DNA of 64,000 nt from Nocardia altamirensis NBRC 108246 (GTDB lineage Bacteria; Actinomycetota; Actinomycetes; Mycobacteriales; Mycobacteriaceae). The notes below the pieces were generated by a model, which was given only the letters and a program-made list of their open reading frames with translations, was not told where the DNA came from and searched no databases. The first letter of the stretch is position 1. Every line of letters begins with the position of its first letter. Both the position numbers and the translations under genes were made by a program. Positions 17,601 through 25,982 of the stretch are shown here, piece by piece. The DNA is taken from assembly GCF_001612685.1 (NCBI RefSeq), contig NZ_BDAY01000011.1:167954-231953 (forward strand). The letters are read 5' to 3'.

Positions 17601-20600
17601 CAGGAGTATTCGTCGTGCCGGACCGGCCGGGGTGCGGGACGGCGTGCGGGCCCATCGAGGGCGAGTAGCTCGGCGGGGAAGGCGGTGACTTCCTGACGGG
17701 CGAGATAGCCGCCCGCGGTGCGCGTGTGGGTGATGGCGAGCTCACCGATTCGCCAGGCGGTCAGTTGCCCGGCAAGATCGCGCTGGAAGGCGATGTCGTG
17801 TCCATCGGCGGACAGCCCTGCGGCGCGGCCGAAAATATCCCAGCGCCACGTGGTTTCGGCGCCGGTCGGGGTGCGCCGGTGCGTGCGGTTGCCGTTGGCG
17901 TCGTAGTCGCAGAACAGCGGCGGCTGATCATCGAGTTGCTGAGAAATCAGCCGTCCGGCGACGTCGTAGCCGAATTCGAGAGTATGCGTGGGCCTTTCCT
18001 GATGACCGGAGATCGCGGTGGTGATTCGACCCGCCACGTCGTAGGTGTAGCGCAGCCAGTCTCCGGTGTCGGCGGCCACCTCGATGAGCCGCCCGAGGTC
18101 GTCATAACTGTGCCGTCGCTTGCTGCCCGCTGCTGTGGTAACCGTGCGCAGCAAGCCCGCCGCATCGTGCACGTACCGGGTAGTGGTGCCCGAGTAGTCG
18201 GTTTCGGCGATGAGCCTGCCCGCCAGATCGTAGCGATAGGACCAGGTTTGGCCGAGGGGGTTGGCCACCGCGATCAACCGACGCAGGGTGTCCCACTCGA
18301 AAAGGGTGACCGCGCCGGTCGGGTCGGTGCGGGAGATCGGGAGGTCGAAGGCGCCGTAGTCGAAAGTGGTTGTGCCACCGGCACGATCACGGTGCGTGCG
18401 CAGGTTGCCTTCGCCGTCGTAGGACCAGGATTCGGCGTGGCCGTGCGGGTCGATCCGCTCGAGCAGCTGCCCCTCCGGCGACCATCGGTAGCGGGTGACC
18501 GCACCGGTCGGGTCGGTCACCTGGACCGGCCTGCCGAAACCGTCCCGCTCGATTCGGGTGACCGCATCGGCCTCAGTCATGGTCAGCGGCAAGCCAGCCG
18601 CGTCCACGGTCGTCCGCCGGTGGGCACCGTTCGCCGACACCACCGCGGCAACGGCGCCGCCAGGATGATAGGTGTACTCGGTGCGGGCGCCGCTGGGATC
18701 GACAGCGGCCGAGAGGTTTCCGTCGCTGTCCCATTCGCGCCGCCACACCGCGCCATCGGCGTCGGTGATCCGGTCCGGGCGGTGGCGCCAGTGATAGGTC
18801 AGTTCGACCGAGCGGCCGTCGGGGCGGGTCACTGTCGTGACGTCGCCGTCCGGCGAGTAGACGTACTGCGTGGTCCGGTCGTCCGGGCCGGTGACCGCCA
18901 GCGGCTTGCGGTCGTTGTTGTAGTCGATGCTGGTATGCCCGTCCAGGTCGCGTAGCCGCAGGTCGCGGTCGAAACCGTAACTGGTCACCGCACCGTCCGC
19001 ATCGGTCACCCGAGTGAAATGCCCACTGCCGTCCTCGAATTCGAGATACTCGAAATCGGTGTCGAGGACTCCCCCTGTCCCGCGCTGGGCGATGACGCGA
19101 CCCGCGTCGTCGTAGACGTTGAGCATCTGGTTGGCGTTGGAATCGGTCCACGTCACCAGGCGATGCGCCGTGTCGTAGGTGTATCGGGTCGTCGCGCCGA
19201 CCCCGTTGGTGACCGAAACCAGCGCGCCGTCGCGATACCCAAATATCCGCAGCGGCGTGACGGTTTCGGCGCCGTCCTGCTCGACGCTCGCCAGGTGCAA
19301 TCCGACGACCCGGCCCGCCGCTGACTCGACCAGCACCCGATAACCGCCCGAATGCGATACCTCGACCGGCACCCCGTCGGCGTTGTAGTGGAACCGGATG
19401 CGGTTGTGATGCATGTCGGTGATCGCCGAGATCGCGTAGTTGCCGAGTGCCTCGTCGAGGCCGGCCATTTCGGGCTCGGCAGCGAAGTGCCAGAACAACT
19501 CTCGCTCGGTGTCCGCGACCCGGTAGCCGCCGGTCTCGGTTCTGGTCAGCCACCAGCGGCGGATGCTGCTGATCGGCGCCACGGCCGACCCGATGTCCGG
19601 GTGCGGGTAGGCGATCATGATGCCGCCCTCGCCGATGAACGTGACACCGGCCTCCTCGACCACCAAGCGCAGGTCGAGCGTTGTCGACCACGACGGACCG
19701 AACCAGCGCCCGTATCGGTAGTCGGAACGATGTGTTCGATGCAGCGCCAACTCGAGGATGCCGGGCAGCGCGACATCGGTCTCCGGCAGCAGAAACGCAC
19801 CGGTCGCGATGTCGACCGGATCGTCCGACTTGCAGATCTCGGACGGCTGGCGATCGGCTTTCGGCCCTGCGTCTTTCGCGTCGGCGTGCGCGCCGTGATC
19901 CTGGGGTGCGTGCTCCCGCGGCCCTGGATGGTGGTCGGAACTCGGATCATGTTGCGGGTGTGCGGGTTCCGTGTTGGGCCGCTCATCGATCCGGCCTGGC
20001 TGGGCTGCCGGGTCACCGCGATGGGCGGGAGGGGTTGACGGGTCACCGCGATGGGTGGGAGCGGTCGACGGGTCACCGCGATGGGTGAGAGCGGTCGACG
20101 GATCTCCGCGATGGGTGAGAGCGGTCGACGGATCTCCGTGCCGCCCTGGGGTGTGCGGCGCGTCCTGGCGGCTGGCGAGGTCGAGATCGGTGCGCACTGG
20201 ACCTGGTGTCCCCGCACGTCCTGGCACCTCCCCTGGGCCGCCGCGCACGGGAGGTGGTGTGGCATCGCCGCGCGGCTTCGGGACCGACAGGTCGGGCGCG
20301 GGACGGACCGGTGCGGTGGGATGGCCCGGCGCGGGATCCGGATTGGTTCGCGGGATGGAAGTGGGTGATTCGGGGCGGTGCGGGATCGCGTCCGGGCGGG
20401 ACTGTGGTGCGCCGAGGTCGCCGCGCGGACTCGGCGCCGAGTGGGCAGCCGCGGTGTTGGGCGGCAACGCGGTGGGTGACGGTGTGCCCCCGTCGGGGCG
20501 CGTTGCCGGAGCCTCCGGACGCGACTCCACATCTGACGAGGAGGATCGAGGACTCGGACTTTCTGGATCTGGTTGCAGGTCCGGCGAATCGGGCCGCGTC

Positions 20601-22843
20601 GCCGGAGTCTCCGGAGATTTCGGCGGTTGTGGTGCATTCGCTCCGTCTCGTGGCGTGGTCGGTGAATCCGGCCGCGTCTCCGGGGATTTCGGTGCGTCCG
20701 CTCCGTCGCGTGGCGTGGTCGTCGGCGAATCCGGCCGCGTCTCCGGGGATTTCGGTGCGTCCGCTCCGTCGCGTGGCGTGGTCGTCGGCGAATCCGGCCG
20801 CGTCTCCGGGGACTTCGGTGATTCCGGTGCGTTCGCCCCATCCCGCGGCGCGGTCGTCGGTGAATCCTCCCGGGGCGCACGAGGGGCCGACTCGTCGGGC
20901 CGGGCCGGTGGGGCATCGCCATCGGGCCGTAGCGTGGTTGTCGGCGAATCCTCCCCTGGCGCACGGGTGGTCGGCTCGTCACTTCTGGCAGGTGGGGCAT
21001 CGCCATCGGGCCGAGCAGCGGGCGACTCGGGCTGCGGATGCGTGCGAGGTGTCGGTTCATCTCGCGGCGCGGAGGCCGGTGACTCACTTCGCGTCGTCGG
21101 CGCATCTGGTTCCGCAGCAGGTGATGGGCTCGGGTCCTGCCGTGTCGGCGGTGGATCCGGTTCCGTAGTGCGCGACGGGGTCGGGTCCTGCCGAGTCGGC
21201 GGAGGGTCCGGTTCCGCGAGACGTGGCGGTGGATTCGGGTCGGTGCGGGTCGGCGGCGGGTCCGGTTCGACGGCGCGCGCAGGTGGTGGCGGATCGTGGC
21301 GAGGTGGTGGTCCCGAATTGTCCGGCGGGTGACCACCGGGGCCTGCGGGACCCGTCTCAGGGGTGTGGCGTGGTTGCGGTTCGGGAGACGCGTGCGGTCC
21401 TGCGCCGTCGTCGGTCGGGTTGGTGCGTTCCGGATGATGTTGTGGCGGTTCGCTCTGCGGCCCTGCGTGCGGCGCCTGCGGCTGCTCTCGCGTCGGGGAC
21501 GGCCCGGCTCCCTGCTCCGGACGCGGTCCACTCTCCGGACGCGGCCCGCTGTGCGGATCCCCGGCCCGGTGTGGGGCGCCGGAATCGGTGCGCGCGGGCG
21601 GCTGGTCACCGCCGGGGCTCGGCGTGTGGCGGGCGGGCGGCGCCGATTCATTCGGCGGGCGCCAGGGTTCCGGGTGACCCACCGGCTGCGGACGTGGCGG
21701 TTCGAGGCGCGGCGGCTCGGGCAGGTGCCCGCCTGGCAGATGCGGACGCCGCAGCGCCAGTTTGCTGAGCAACTTCGGCGCCAAACTGCCACCGCCAGTG
21801 GGGACGGAGGTGACCAGATCCGCGCCGAGCGAGCCGATGAACTCGAAGGGGTTCTTGCGTGCGTCGGACAGCAGCGCCTTTACCGTCGCGCCGGGATCGG
21901 CGACGGCAACCACCGCTCCGGTCCCGAGATTGGCCAGGTTCTCCATGTACTTGGCGGGATGGGTCAGGTTGTAGGGATCGGTCGGGTTGAGCTGCCTGGC
22001 GAGCCCGACCATCCCGGACAAGCCGTTCAAGAACCCGCCCCACATCTCCAGCTGACCCATCTGATACGCATTGAAGCCGTCGCCGATGTTGTCGATCCAC
22101 CGCGCGGTGAACGGCGGCGTCTTCGGCGCCTGTGCCGCAGCGGCTTTCACCGCACCGGCGGCCTCGCTCGCCGCGTTGTCTCTGGCAACCCTGGCGGACC
22201 GCAGGATCTCGCGCGCTTCCTTGCGGATCGATGTCCAGGTGTCGGTGAGTGGTGTCGCGGCCTGCTGCTCGCCGGTCAGCCCGTTCCACCAGTTCTTGCG
22301 CGCTCGCTCCTCTCGGTCGGCCTGTTCCCATTTCGCAATGGCCTCACGGGCTTTGGCCTGTGCGGTGGTGACGGCACGGGACCAGGCGTCCATGGCGTCG
22401 GCGGCCTTACGCATCGCGTCGGCGCCGTCCCACCACAGTTTGGGTTGCTTGTCGTACACCTCATCGAAGGCCCGGGCACCGTCGCCGGTCCAGCCCGAGG
22501 TGTCGATGGTGCGCAGCGCGTCACCGGTCGAGCCGATCCCGGTTCCCATGGTGCGCAACGTCCGGGCCGCGCTGGTGATCTTCGGCGGTTCGCCGCGAAC
22601 CAGTTCCTTCGGATCCGTCGTCTCACCGAGTTCACGCTCGTCGACGGATCCGCCGGTCGCCGAGGCGATATCATCGCCGAGGTCGTCGAGAGTCTCGGCG
22701 GCACTGTCCATTCCGAGGAATCGAGCACCGTCGGCCGCGGTGTCGAGTACGTCGTCCGCACGCTGCCCGGTCCACTCGGCGCCGCGCTCGAATGCCCTTT
22801 CGAAGACACCGCCGAACCGATCGAAGGTGTCCCGCCACCCCAC
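14648..22843 (-). CDS. giant Rhs/YD-repeat polymorphic toxin with T7SS-type N-terminus and two candidate effector domains
   Basis: About 2731 residues. Order: residues 1-260, a helical region with a WxG-type segment (TSGWTGDGARAF, about residue 120), as in type VII-secreted polymorphic toxins; about 330-1000, a Pro/Ser/Asp-rich repetitive stalk; from about 1005, a DUF6531-like start (DPVDIATGAFLLPETDVALPG); about 1150-1980, many YD repeats (such as YTYDTAHRLVTW and YRYDLAGRLIAETD); about 1990-2070, the Rhs core ending DPLGL. Two further modules follow. One near 2240-2330 has VVVWGSRQTG and later DTDLDLA, like a nucleotidyltransferase fold. The C-terminus has RGRGFSTEL and AWAKAGFDW, like an acetyltransferase fold. 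GTG 22843 is chosen because it lies 5 bases after the upstream stop, with GGAG before it. I infer secreted antibacterial action. Confidence 0.85.
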   Translation of the reverse strand: MGWRDTFDRFGGVFERAFERGAEWTGQRADDVLDTAADGARFLGMDSAAETLDDLGDDIASATGGSVDERELGETTDPKELVRGEPPKITSAARTLRTMGTGIGSTGDALRTIDTSGWTGDGARAFDEVYDKQPKLWWDGADAMRKAADAMDAWSRAVTTAQAKAREAIAKWEQADREERARKNWWNGLTGEQQAATPLTDTWTSIRKEAREILRSARVARDNAASEAAGAVKAAAAQAPKTPPFTARWIDNIGDGFNAYQMGQLEMWGGFLNGLSGMVGLARQLNPTDPYNLTHPAKYMENLANLGTGAVVAVADPGATVKALLSDARKNPFEFIGSLGADLVTSVPTGGGSLAPKLLSKLALRRPHLPGGHLPEPPRLEPPRPQPVGHPEPWRPPNESAPPARHTPSPGGDQPPARTDSGAPHRAGDPHSGPRPESGPRPEQGAGPSPTREQPQAPHAGPQSEPPQHHPERTNPTDDGAGPHASPEPQPRHTPETGPAGPGGHPPDNSGPPPRHDPPPPARAVEPDPPPTRTDPNPPPRLAEPDPPPTRQDPTPSRTTEPDPPPTRQDPSPSPAAEPDAPTTRSESPASAPRDEPTPRTHPQPESPAARPDGDAPPARSDEPTTRAPGEDSPTTTLRPDGDAPPARPDESAPRAPREDSPTTAPRDGANAPESPKSPETRPDSPTTTPRDGADAPKSPETRPDSPTTTPRDGADAPKSPETRPDSPTTPRDGANAPQPPKSPETPATRPDSPDLQPDPESPSPRSSSSDVESRPEAPATRPDGGTPSPTALPPNTAAAHSAPSPRGDLGAPQSRPDAIPHRPESPTSIPRTNPDPAPGHPTAPVRPAPDLSVPKPRGDATPPPVRGGPGEVPGRAGTPGPVRTDLDLASRQDAPHTPGRHGDPSTALTHRGDPSTALTHRGDPSTAPTHRGDPSTPPAHRGDPAAQPGRIDERPNTEPAHPQHDPSSDHHPGPREHAPQDHGAHADAKDAGPKADRQPSEICKSDDPVDIATGAFLLPETDVALPGILELALHRTHRSDYRYGRWFGPSWSTTLDLRLVVEEAGVTFIGEGGIMIAYPHPDIGSAVAPISSIRRWWLTRTETGGYRVADTERELFWHFAAEPEMAGLDEALGNYAISAITDMHHNRIRFHYNADGVPVEVSHSGGYRVLVESAAGRVVGLHLASVEQDGAETVTPLRIFGYRDGALVSVTNGVGATTRYTYDTAHRLVTWTDSNANQMLNVYDDAGRVIAQRGTGGVLDTDFEYLEFEDGSGHFTRVTDADGAVTSYGFDRDLRLRDLDGHTSIDYNNDRKPLAVTGPDDRTTQYVYSPDGDVTTVTRPDGRSVELTYHWRHRPDRITDADGAVWRREWDSDGNLSAAVDPSGARTEYTYHPGGAVAAVVSANGAHRRTTVDAAGLPLTMTEADAVTRIERDGFGRPVQVTDPTGAVTRYRWSPEGQLLERIDPHGHAESWSYDGEGNLRTHRDRAGGTTTFDYGAFDLPISRTDPTGAVTLFEWDTLRRLIAVANPLGQTWSYRYDLAGRLIAETDYSGTTTRYVHDAAGLLRTVTTAAGSKRRHSYDDLGRLIEVAADTGDWLRYTYDVAGRITTAISGHQERPTHTLEFGYDVAGRLISQQLDDQPPLFCDYDANGNRTHRRTPTGAETTWRWDIFGRAAGLSADGHDIAFQRDLAGQLTAWRIGELAITHTRTAGGYLARQEVTAFPAELLALDGPARRPAPRPVRHDEYSWRPDGYPTGQHIVRPGGDTTYRAFTLDPLGRAEGITENGTLAETFTYDAIGNVTSAVAEHTALPPKDAKSAALRPSSATTFETPVRRAPQHREYRANLLIRDGNTHYSYDEAARLIRKTTIDDSGTPAAWYYRYNGFDQLIDVWTPTREWWHYTYDALGRRTTKQLLATDETVLARTDYTWDGTHVIEQTTAETTTRWQYQPNSPIPLIQSSATGNGDHTTYAIVTDLVGTPTELVDPITTATVATASTTLWGTTTWTGHTTSPLRYPGQLHDPETGLHYNLHRTYDPTTGHYLTPDPLGLNASPNPRTYPHNPITWADPLGLIPRECTTQRPTDDTSTPTSPTPEHTPESPPTARTRPEGPPRLGDSDLLGKPPRVEEPTILVDPKFPTPETLATHNGPKTPGSSDISPSAKAKVDEPAPDATPEAGGPPNPPDEPPNKPPRDPSEDPEDRGDNHDDDDSADSDQPEVPRTIDEDMGVEVVGTPGPGISPEMLDALKKFVADEDTPVVVWGSRQTGMSHHTGRTYDSFDDYPEDTDLDLAATRDEDIFRLPDGEPDDPNAVPGVKHPAMGLFTEEEAIDQGLLLIKPLDDPSVNPHEPSGPKETEGTDIDAEPDQGKGTDKRGDRDDSGNDDDNGGSTNDNGGPDNDPGPDASDGGGAKTTPEEPPPDADPTPAGPPNPPDEPPAKPPNPPDEPDPDADPTPDAPPNPPDEPPAKPPSPPDEPDSNNGNPNGDNDIDADDTAEPVRAPDDVATMPPMRELFDEDNHVILEHLQRWLDGEYGRPDEHGQRLQLRVNLADSSVNPYDGERFINIYGSVEDGHGNHAGHVERTFIIDPDGDLIARHDWQELIEDVRGRGFSTELFEEMLNYYRRSGVSAITLEAGLQDGGWAWAKAGFDWDNTRPDWLLENRQNMVDRIREVSHDPDLAPADREQLTNLIDRFNGPSIGWPSPLELTRLVTDAPVEVGIGERILRGARWHGVRWLQ
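20011..20130 (-). repeat. 30-bp tandem repeats inside the Rhs gene
   Basis: Four units of exactly 30 bp begin at 20011, 20041, 20071 and 20101, with a partial fifth from 20131. They encode a decapeptide of the type THRGDPSTAL in the stalk. Length is a multiple of three, so copy-number change keeps the frame. Confidence 0.8.
20641..20820 (-). repeat. 63-bp tandem repeats inside the Rhs gene
   Basis: Three near-identical units of 60-63 bp (about 20641-20700, 20701-20763 and 20764-20820). They encode a 21-residue unit containing DAPKSPETRPDSPTTTPR. They lie in the Pro-rich stalk, upstream of the Rhs barrel. Confidence 0.75.
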
Positions 22844-22848
22844 CGCCG

Positions 22849-23520
22849 CTACTCTCCGCCCGCAGGCTGCTGCACCGGCTGCTGAGTGTTGGCGTCCTGC
22901 ATGATCTTCGCCGCTCGCTGCGCCTCGCCGGTGTTCCATCCGGGGGTCGGCCCGCCCGCGAGCGCGGCGGGGCCGACGAACTGGGGCAGGCCGACCACAC
23001 CGATGTTCGCCAGGGCTTTCGGCCCGACCGCCTGGATCACCTTCAGGTTCGTGCGTCCGCTGTTCTGCATCTGTTCGAACGACTTTCGGCTGTAGTCCGG
23101 GTGCATCACGTGATTGGCCCAGTTGTCACTGAAGGTGGCCGACCACGAGCGCTTGCCCGCATCTTCTTTGGACAGTTGCGGATTGCCGATGATGTCGGTC
23201 CACATCTTCTTGAAGGTGTTCGAGGCGATCTGCTCCATCTGGTGGTACCGGCCAGCGGACAGATCGAGCGTTGCCGCGATCCCGTTGGCCGCCTGCACCA
23301 ATGACCGCACGCCCCACGACCACCGTTCGCAGAAATCCTCGAAAGACGTCTGCACCGTTTGTTTTCCGGCTTCCATCGACGAGAGGGTCAGCAACGCGAA
23401 CCCGCGACCGACTGAGGCGGTAGCGCCGATCCCGAGCTTGCCCAGTTCGCCGGTGATCGAATTGATGCCGTCCGCAGCTTGTTTCAGGACCTTCGGATCC
23501 ACCTGCAGTTTGTCGCCCAC
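22849..23520 (-). CDS. WXG100/ESX-like protein of the toxin operon
   Basis: A 223-residue mostly helical protein. It opens VDPKVLKQAADGINSITGEL and continues through SFEDFCERWSWGVRSLVQAANG, resembling the long helical hairpins of ESX/WXG100-type proteins. The exact W-x-G is replaced by RWSWG, so the assignment is tentative. The C-terminal half is loose and Gln/Pro-rich (TQQPVQQPAGGE). GTG 23520 is fixed by the preceding gene's stop 2 bases away and a GGAGGAG sequence. The Rhs GTG follows 5 bases after its stop. It probably partners the toxin in secretion or stabilises its N-terminus. Confidence 0.65.
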   Translation of the reverse strand: MGDKLQVDPKVLKQAADGINSITGELGKLGIGATASVGRGFALLTLSSMEAGKQTVQTSFEDFCERWSWGVRSLVQAANGIAATLDLSAGRYHQMEQIASNTFKKMWTDIIGNPQLSKEDAGKRSWSATFSDNWANHVMHPDYSRKSFEQMQNSGRTNLKVIQAVGPKALANIGVVGLPQFVGPAALAGGPTPGWNTGEAQRAAKIMQDANTQQPVQQPAGGE

Positions 23521-23522
23521 CG

Positions 23523-23900
23523 CTACTCCTCCTCGAGCTCCGGCGGGAACGCCATCGGCGCGGCACCCGCGATGTCGACGAGCACGCCGGTCGGCTCGGC
23601 CTGCCGGTGGACGAACTTGTCGAGCAGCCGACGGCCGAAGATGCTGTGGTACCGGTACTCTCGGCCCGCCTGTACGCCTGCGGCCCGGACGAACGCCGCG
23701 TATTCCTCGGGGGTGGTGAACACGTAGAGCCAGTCGATGCCGCCGAGCCGATGCGTCGACACCCGGTCGTCCTCGGTCAGCGGGACCAGCACCGCGGACC
23801 GGCGGAATGCGGAGAGCAGGGCGCCGGGCTGTCCGAAGCCTTGGTAGAACGCGGCGATCTCCGCTCGGAGTTCCGCGCTGTCCCCGTCGCCGACCGGCAC
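23523..23900 (-). CDS. SseB-N-like protein, first gene of the toxin operon
   Basis: About 125 residues with a compact alpha/beta look: LLSAFRRSAVLVPLTEDDRV, GGIDWLYVFTTPEEYAAFVRAAG and a C-terminal GAAPMAFPPELEEE. The strand VFTTPEEYAAF resembles the SseB N-terminal-type domain often encoded near type VII secretion genes. I start at GTG 23900, preceded by AGGAG at 8 bases; the frame is open to 23975 but without a ribosome-binding site. It overlaps functionally with the WXG100-like gene (2-base gap). A role as chaperone or adaptor is inferred. Confidence 0.6.
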   Translation of the reverse strand: MPVGDGDSAELRAEIAAFYQGFGQPGALLSAFRRSAVLVPLTEDDRVSTHRLGGIDWLYVFTTPEEYAAFVRAAGVQAGREYRYHSIFGRRLLDKFVHRQAEPTGVLVDIAGAAPMAFPPELEEE

Positions 23901-24299
23901 CGCAAATCTCCTGTCCGCCAACTGGTTTGGAATGTTCACACAGTTCGATGGTATGGAGAACATGCCTGTTCTCAACCCCCTCGTTCACGGGGCTTTCGGT
24001 GTCGCGGCAGGCGACAGAGCATCGACTCCGCCGATAATCGGCCCACGACGTGCGCACAGCAGCGCAAATTGCTAACTCAAACGCGGTGACTGCGAGCGAA
24101 ATTGAGCACTTTGCTCTGCACGCGAGGGGCACAGTATGACGGCGCGGAGCCATCGCGCATATGGCAAACCAATGCCACGAAAACGGCCGCTGCCAGTACC
24201 GATCAGCGGCGCGATCGGCCGCGCAGACCTCCGCAACGGTCGCGCTGACCAGAACCCGAGTACGCCTCGCAGGAGTAGTCGCGCACGCCCCAGAGACCC
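23901..24299. other. promoter region of the toxin operon
   Basis: About 400 bases between the subtilisin-like gene stop and the first toxin-operon gene, both on the minus strand. It contains the palindrome at 23956 but no gene I can support. The plus-strand frame 24136-24381 runs antisense into the protease and is not credible. Confidence 0.45.
23956..23973. promoter_or_regulatory. palindrome upstream of the toxin operon
   Basis: GAGAACATGCCTGTTCTC is two perfect 7-base arms around TGCC, 56-73 bases upstream of the proposed first start codon. It is a reasonable operator for an unidentified regulator; no regulator gene is adjacent. Confidence 0.5.
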
Positions 24300-25799
24300 C
24301 TACTGTTGGCCGATCATGGCGCGAAGGTCGGGGAGGTTGCCGATGCGTTGGGAGGTAGGGCGGCTCGGCGCGGCAGTTTGAGGCGAGCCGGTGGCTCGCA
24401 GGCGGGCGCGGATCTCGGCAGGAGTCTTACGCGCGCCCGCGGCGACGCTCATACCCTGATAGCTGGCGACCGCGCCGGTGACAATCGGGGATGCGCTCGA
24501 GGTGCCACTGAAGGTGTCGGTGTACCAGAGGTCTTCGTCGGCGCCGCCCTGCAGGTCGCCGTAGCCGGTGGTGGTCACCTCGCGGCCCCACCCCTGAGCG
24601 TCGACGCGGGAACCGAAGTTGGAGAAGGACAGTCGGGAGCGACCAGGCCCGTGGTCGTGGCCGTGCACGCCTTGCGGCGGGGCGCCTGCGCCGACGATGA
24701 TCGCGCCGGAGTCGGCGGGGCCACCGCGGAAGGGGTTGCGCCACGAGGACGGGAAGTCGGCGGGGCGGGTGTTGTAGAGGGCAGCGTCGAGGTCTTCGGC
24801 GCCGTTGCCCGCCGCTTCGACCACGACGACACCGCGGCCGATCGCGTAGCGGATGGCCGCCAGATCGTCGGGCCACCATTCGATCGCGATGAAGCCGAGC
24901 TGGTCCGGGCGGCTCGCGTAGTCGAATCGCGGTCCGGGACGGTGCAGTTCGAGCAAGATGACATCGCCTGCACTGAGCACGTCGGCCGCGCTGCGGATGG
25001 CGGCGGAGGTGCCGGAACCGAAGATCGATATCGCCCTGATGACGGCGTCGGGTGCGATGCCGGTGATGCCGAACGCGTTGCTGTCGCCACTGATCTCGCC
25101 TGCGACGGCGGTGCCGTGGTTGCGCCAGCCCAGGTCCGGTGACGGCGAACCACCGATGACACCGCCTTGGTTGGCCTGCAGGTCTTCGTGGGTGAAGCGC
25201 CACGCCCCCTCGATGTCGATCACGCGAACTCCGGTGCCGAGCCCGCCCGCGACGGTCCATGCCCAGCGCGCGTCGATGCCCTGCGGCGCCGGATCCAGGT
25301 AGACCTGGCGCGCTTCGAAATTCGGGGTGACCGGCGGGGCGTCGACACTGGACGCGTACGTGACGCTGTCGGGCGCGATCGGCCGCGCGACGTCCGGAGT
25401 CACGCGATCGGCATATGTGATGTCCGATGAGATCGGCGCCGCGGCGTCAGGCGCGATCGGCGGTTCGGCGGGCGGCTTGACGTACGCGGCATCGACCGCA
25501 TCGTCCGCGCGCAGCCGGGCAGCGAGCGCCGCGAGGTCCCCGGTGACACCGCGGACGGCGAAATACTTCAAATACTCCGCGCCGCTGGACTCGTCCGGCG
25601 TACCGGCGAGCCGGCGCGGCAGCCGATTGGCGGGACCGAAGATGCGGACGAGGGCACCACCAGGTGGGAGCAGCGCGGTCAAGCGCGACTCGATGCCGCG
25701 ACTCTCGTCCATGGCGGTCGGGGTGAGCGCCGCAGCCGCGCCGTCGGCGACCACGATGAGCTCGGCAGGCGATCGGAGCGCAGCGTACGGAGATGCCAT
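24300..25799 (-). CDS. subtilisin-like serine peptidase (family S8)
   Basis: A 499-residue S8 protease. The catalytic triad is readable: Asp195 in VRVIDIEGAW, His228 in NHGTAVAGEI and Ser434 in FSGTSSASPIVTGA. Residues 1-165 form a non-catalytic N-terminal region with Asp/Pro-rich stretches. No signal peptide is visible, which is unusual for the family. Possible explanations are a non-classical secretion route, intracellular action, or a wrong start. ATG 25799 has only a weak ribosome-binding site. It lies upstream of the toxin operon on the same strand, about 400 bases apart; any link is speculative. Confidence 0.87.
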   Translation of the reverse strand: MASPYAALRSPAELIVVADGAAAALTPTAMDESRGIESRLTALLPPGGALVRIFGPANRLPRRLAGTPDESSGAEYLKYFAVRGVTGDLAALAARLRADDAVDAAYVKPPAEPPIAPDAAAPISSDITYADRVTPDVARPIAPDSVTYASSVDAPPVTPNFEARQVYLDPAPQGIDARWAWTVAGGLGTGVRVIDIEGAWRFTHEDLQANQGGVIGGSPSPDLGWRNHGTAVAGEISGDSNAFGITGIAPDAVIRAISIFGSGTSAAIRSAADVLSAGDVILLELHRPGPRFDYASRPDQLGFIAIEWWPDDLAAIRYAIGRGVVVVEAAGNGAEDLDAALYNTRPADFPSSWRNPFRGGPADSGAIIVGAGAPPQGVHGHDHGPGRSRLSFSNFGSRVDAQGWGREVTTTGYGDLQGGADEDLWYTDTFSGTSSASPIVTGAVASYQGMSVAAGARKTPAEIRARLRATGSPQTAAPSRPTSQRIGNLPDLRAMIGQQ

Positions 25800-25982
25800 G
25801 GGTTCCAGTGAACCCGGTGTGCAGGCTGGTCGCGGGCGTTATGCGCCACGAGATTTCCGCGGCTGCACACCGGCATCGACTGCACCGAACGCATCGCCCC
25901 TACCCGAGGCGCGGCAAAGCCCGCGTGCGGCACAACCGAGCCGAGACGCTGTCACGCTGTCCACCGCCGGGGTGGACAGCGA

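Noticed and set aside
20011..20130. CRISPR-like 30-bp repeats
   Set aside because: They have no spacers and encode an in-frame decapeptide repeat of the Rhs stalk.
19615..21792. A 725-codon minus-strand frame in the Rhs region
   Set aside because: Arg/Pro-rich shadow of the Rhs gene in another frame, caused by high GC at third positions.
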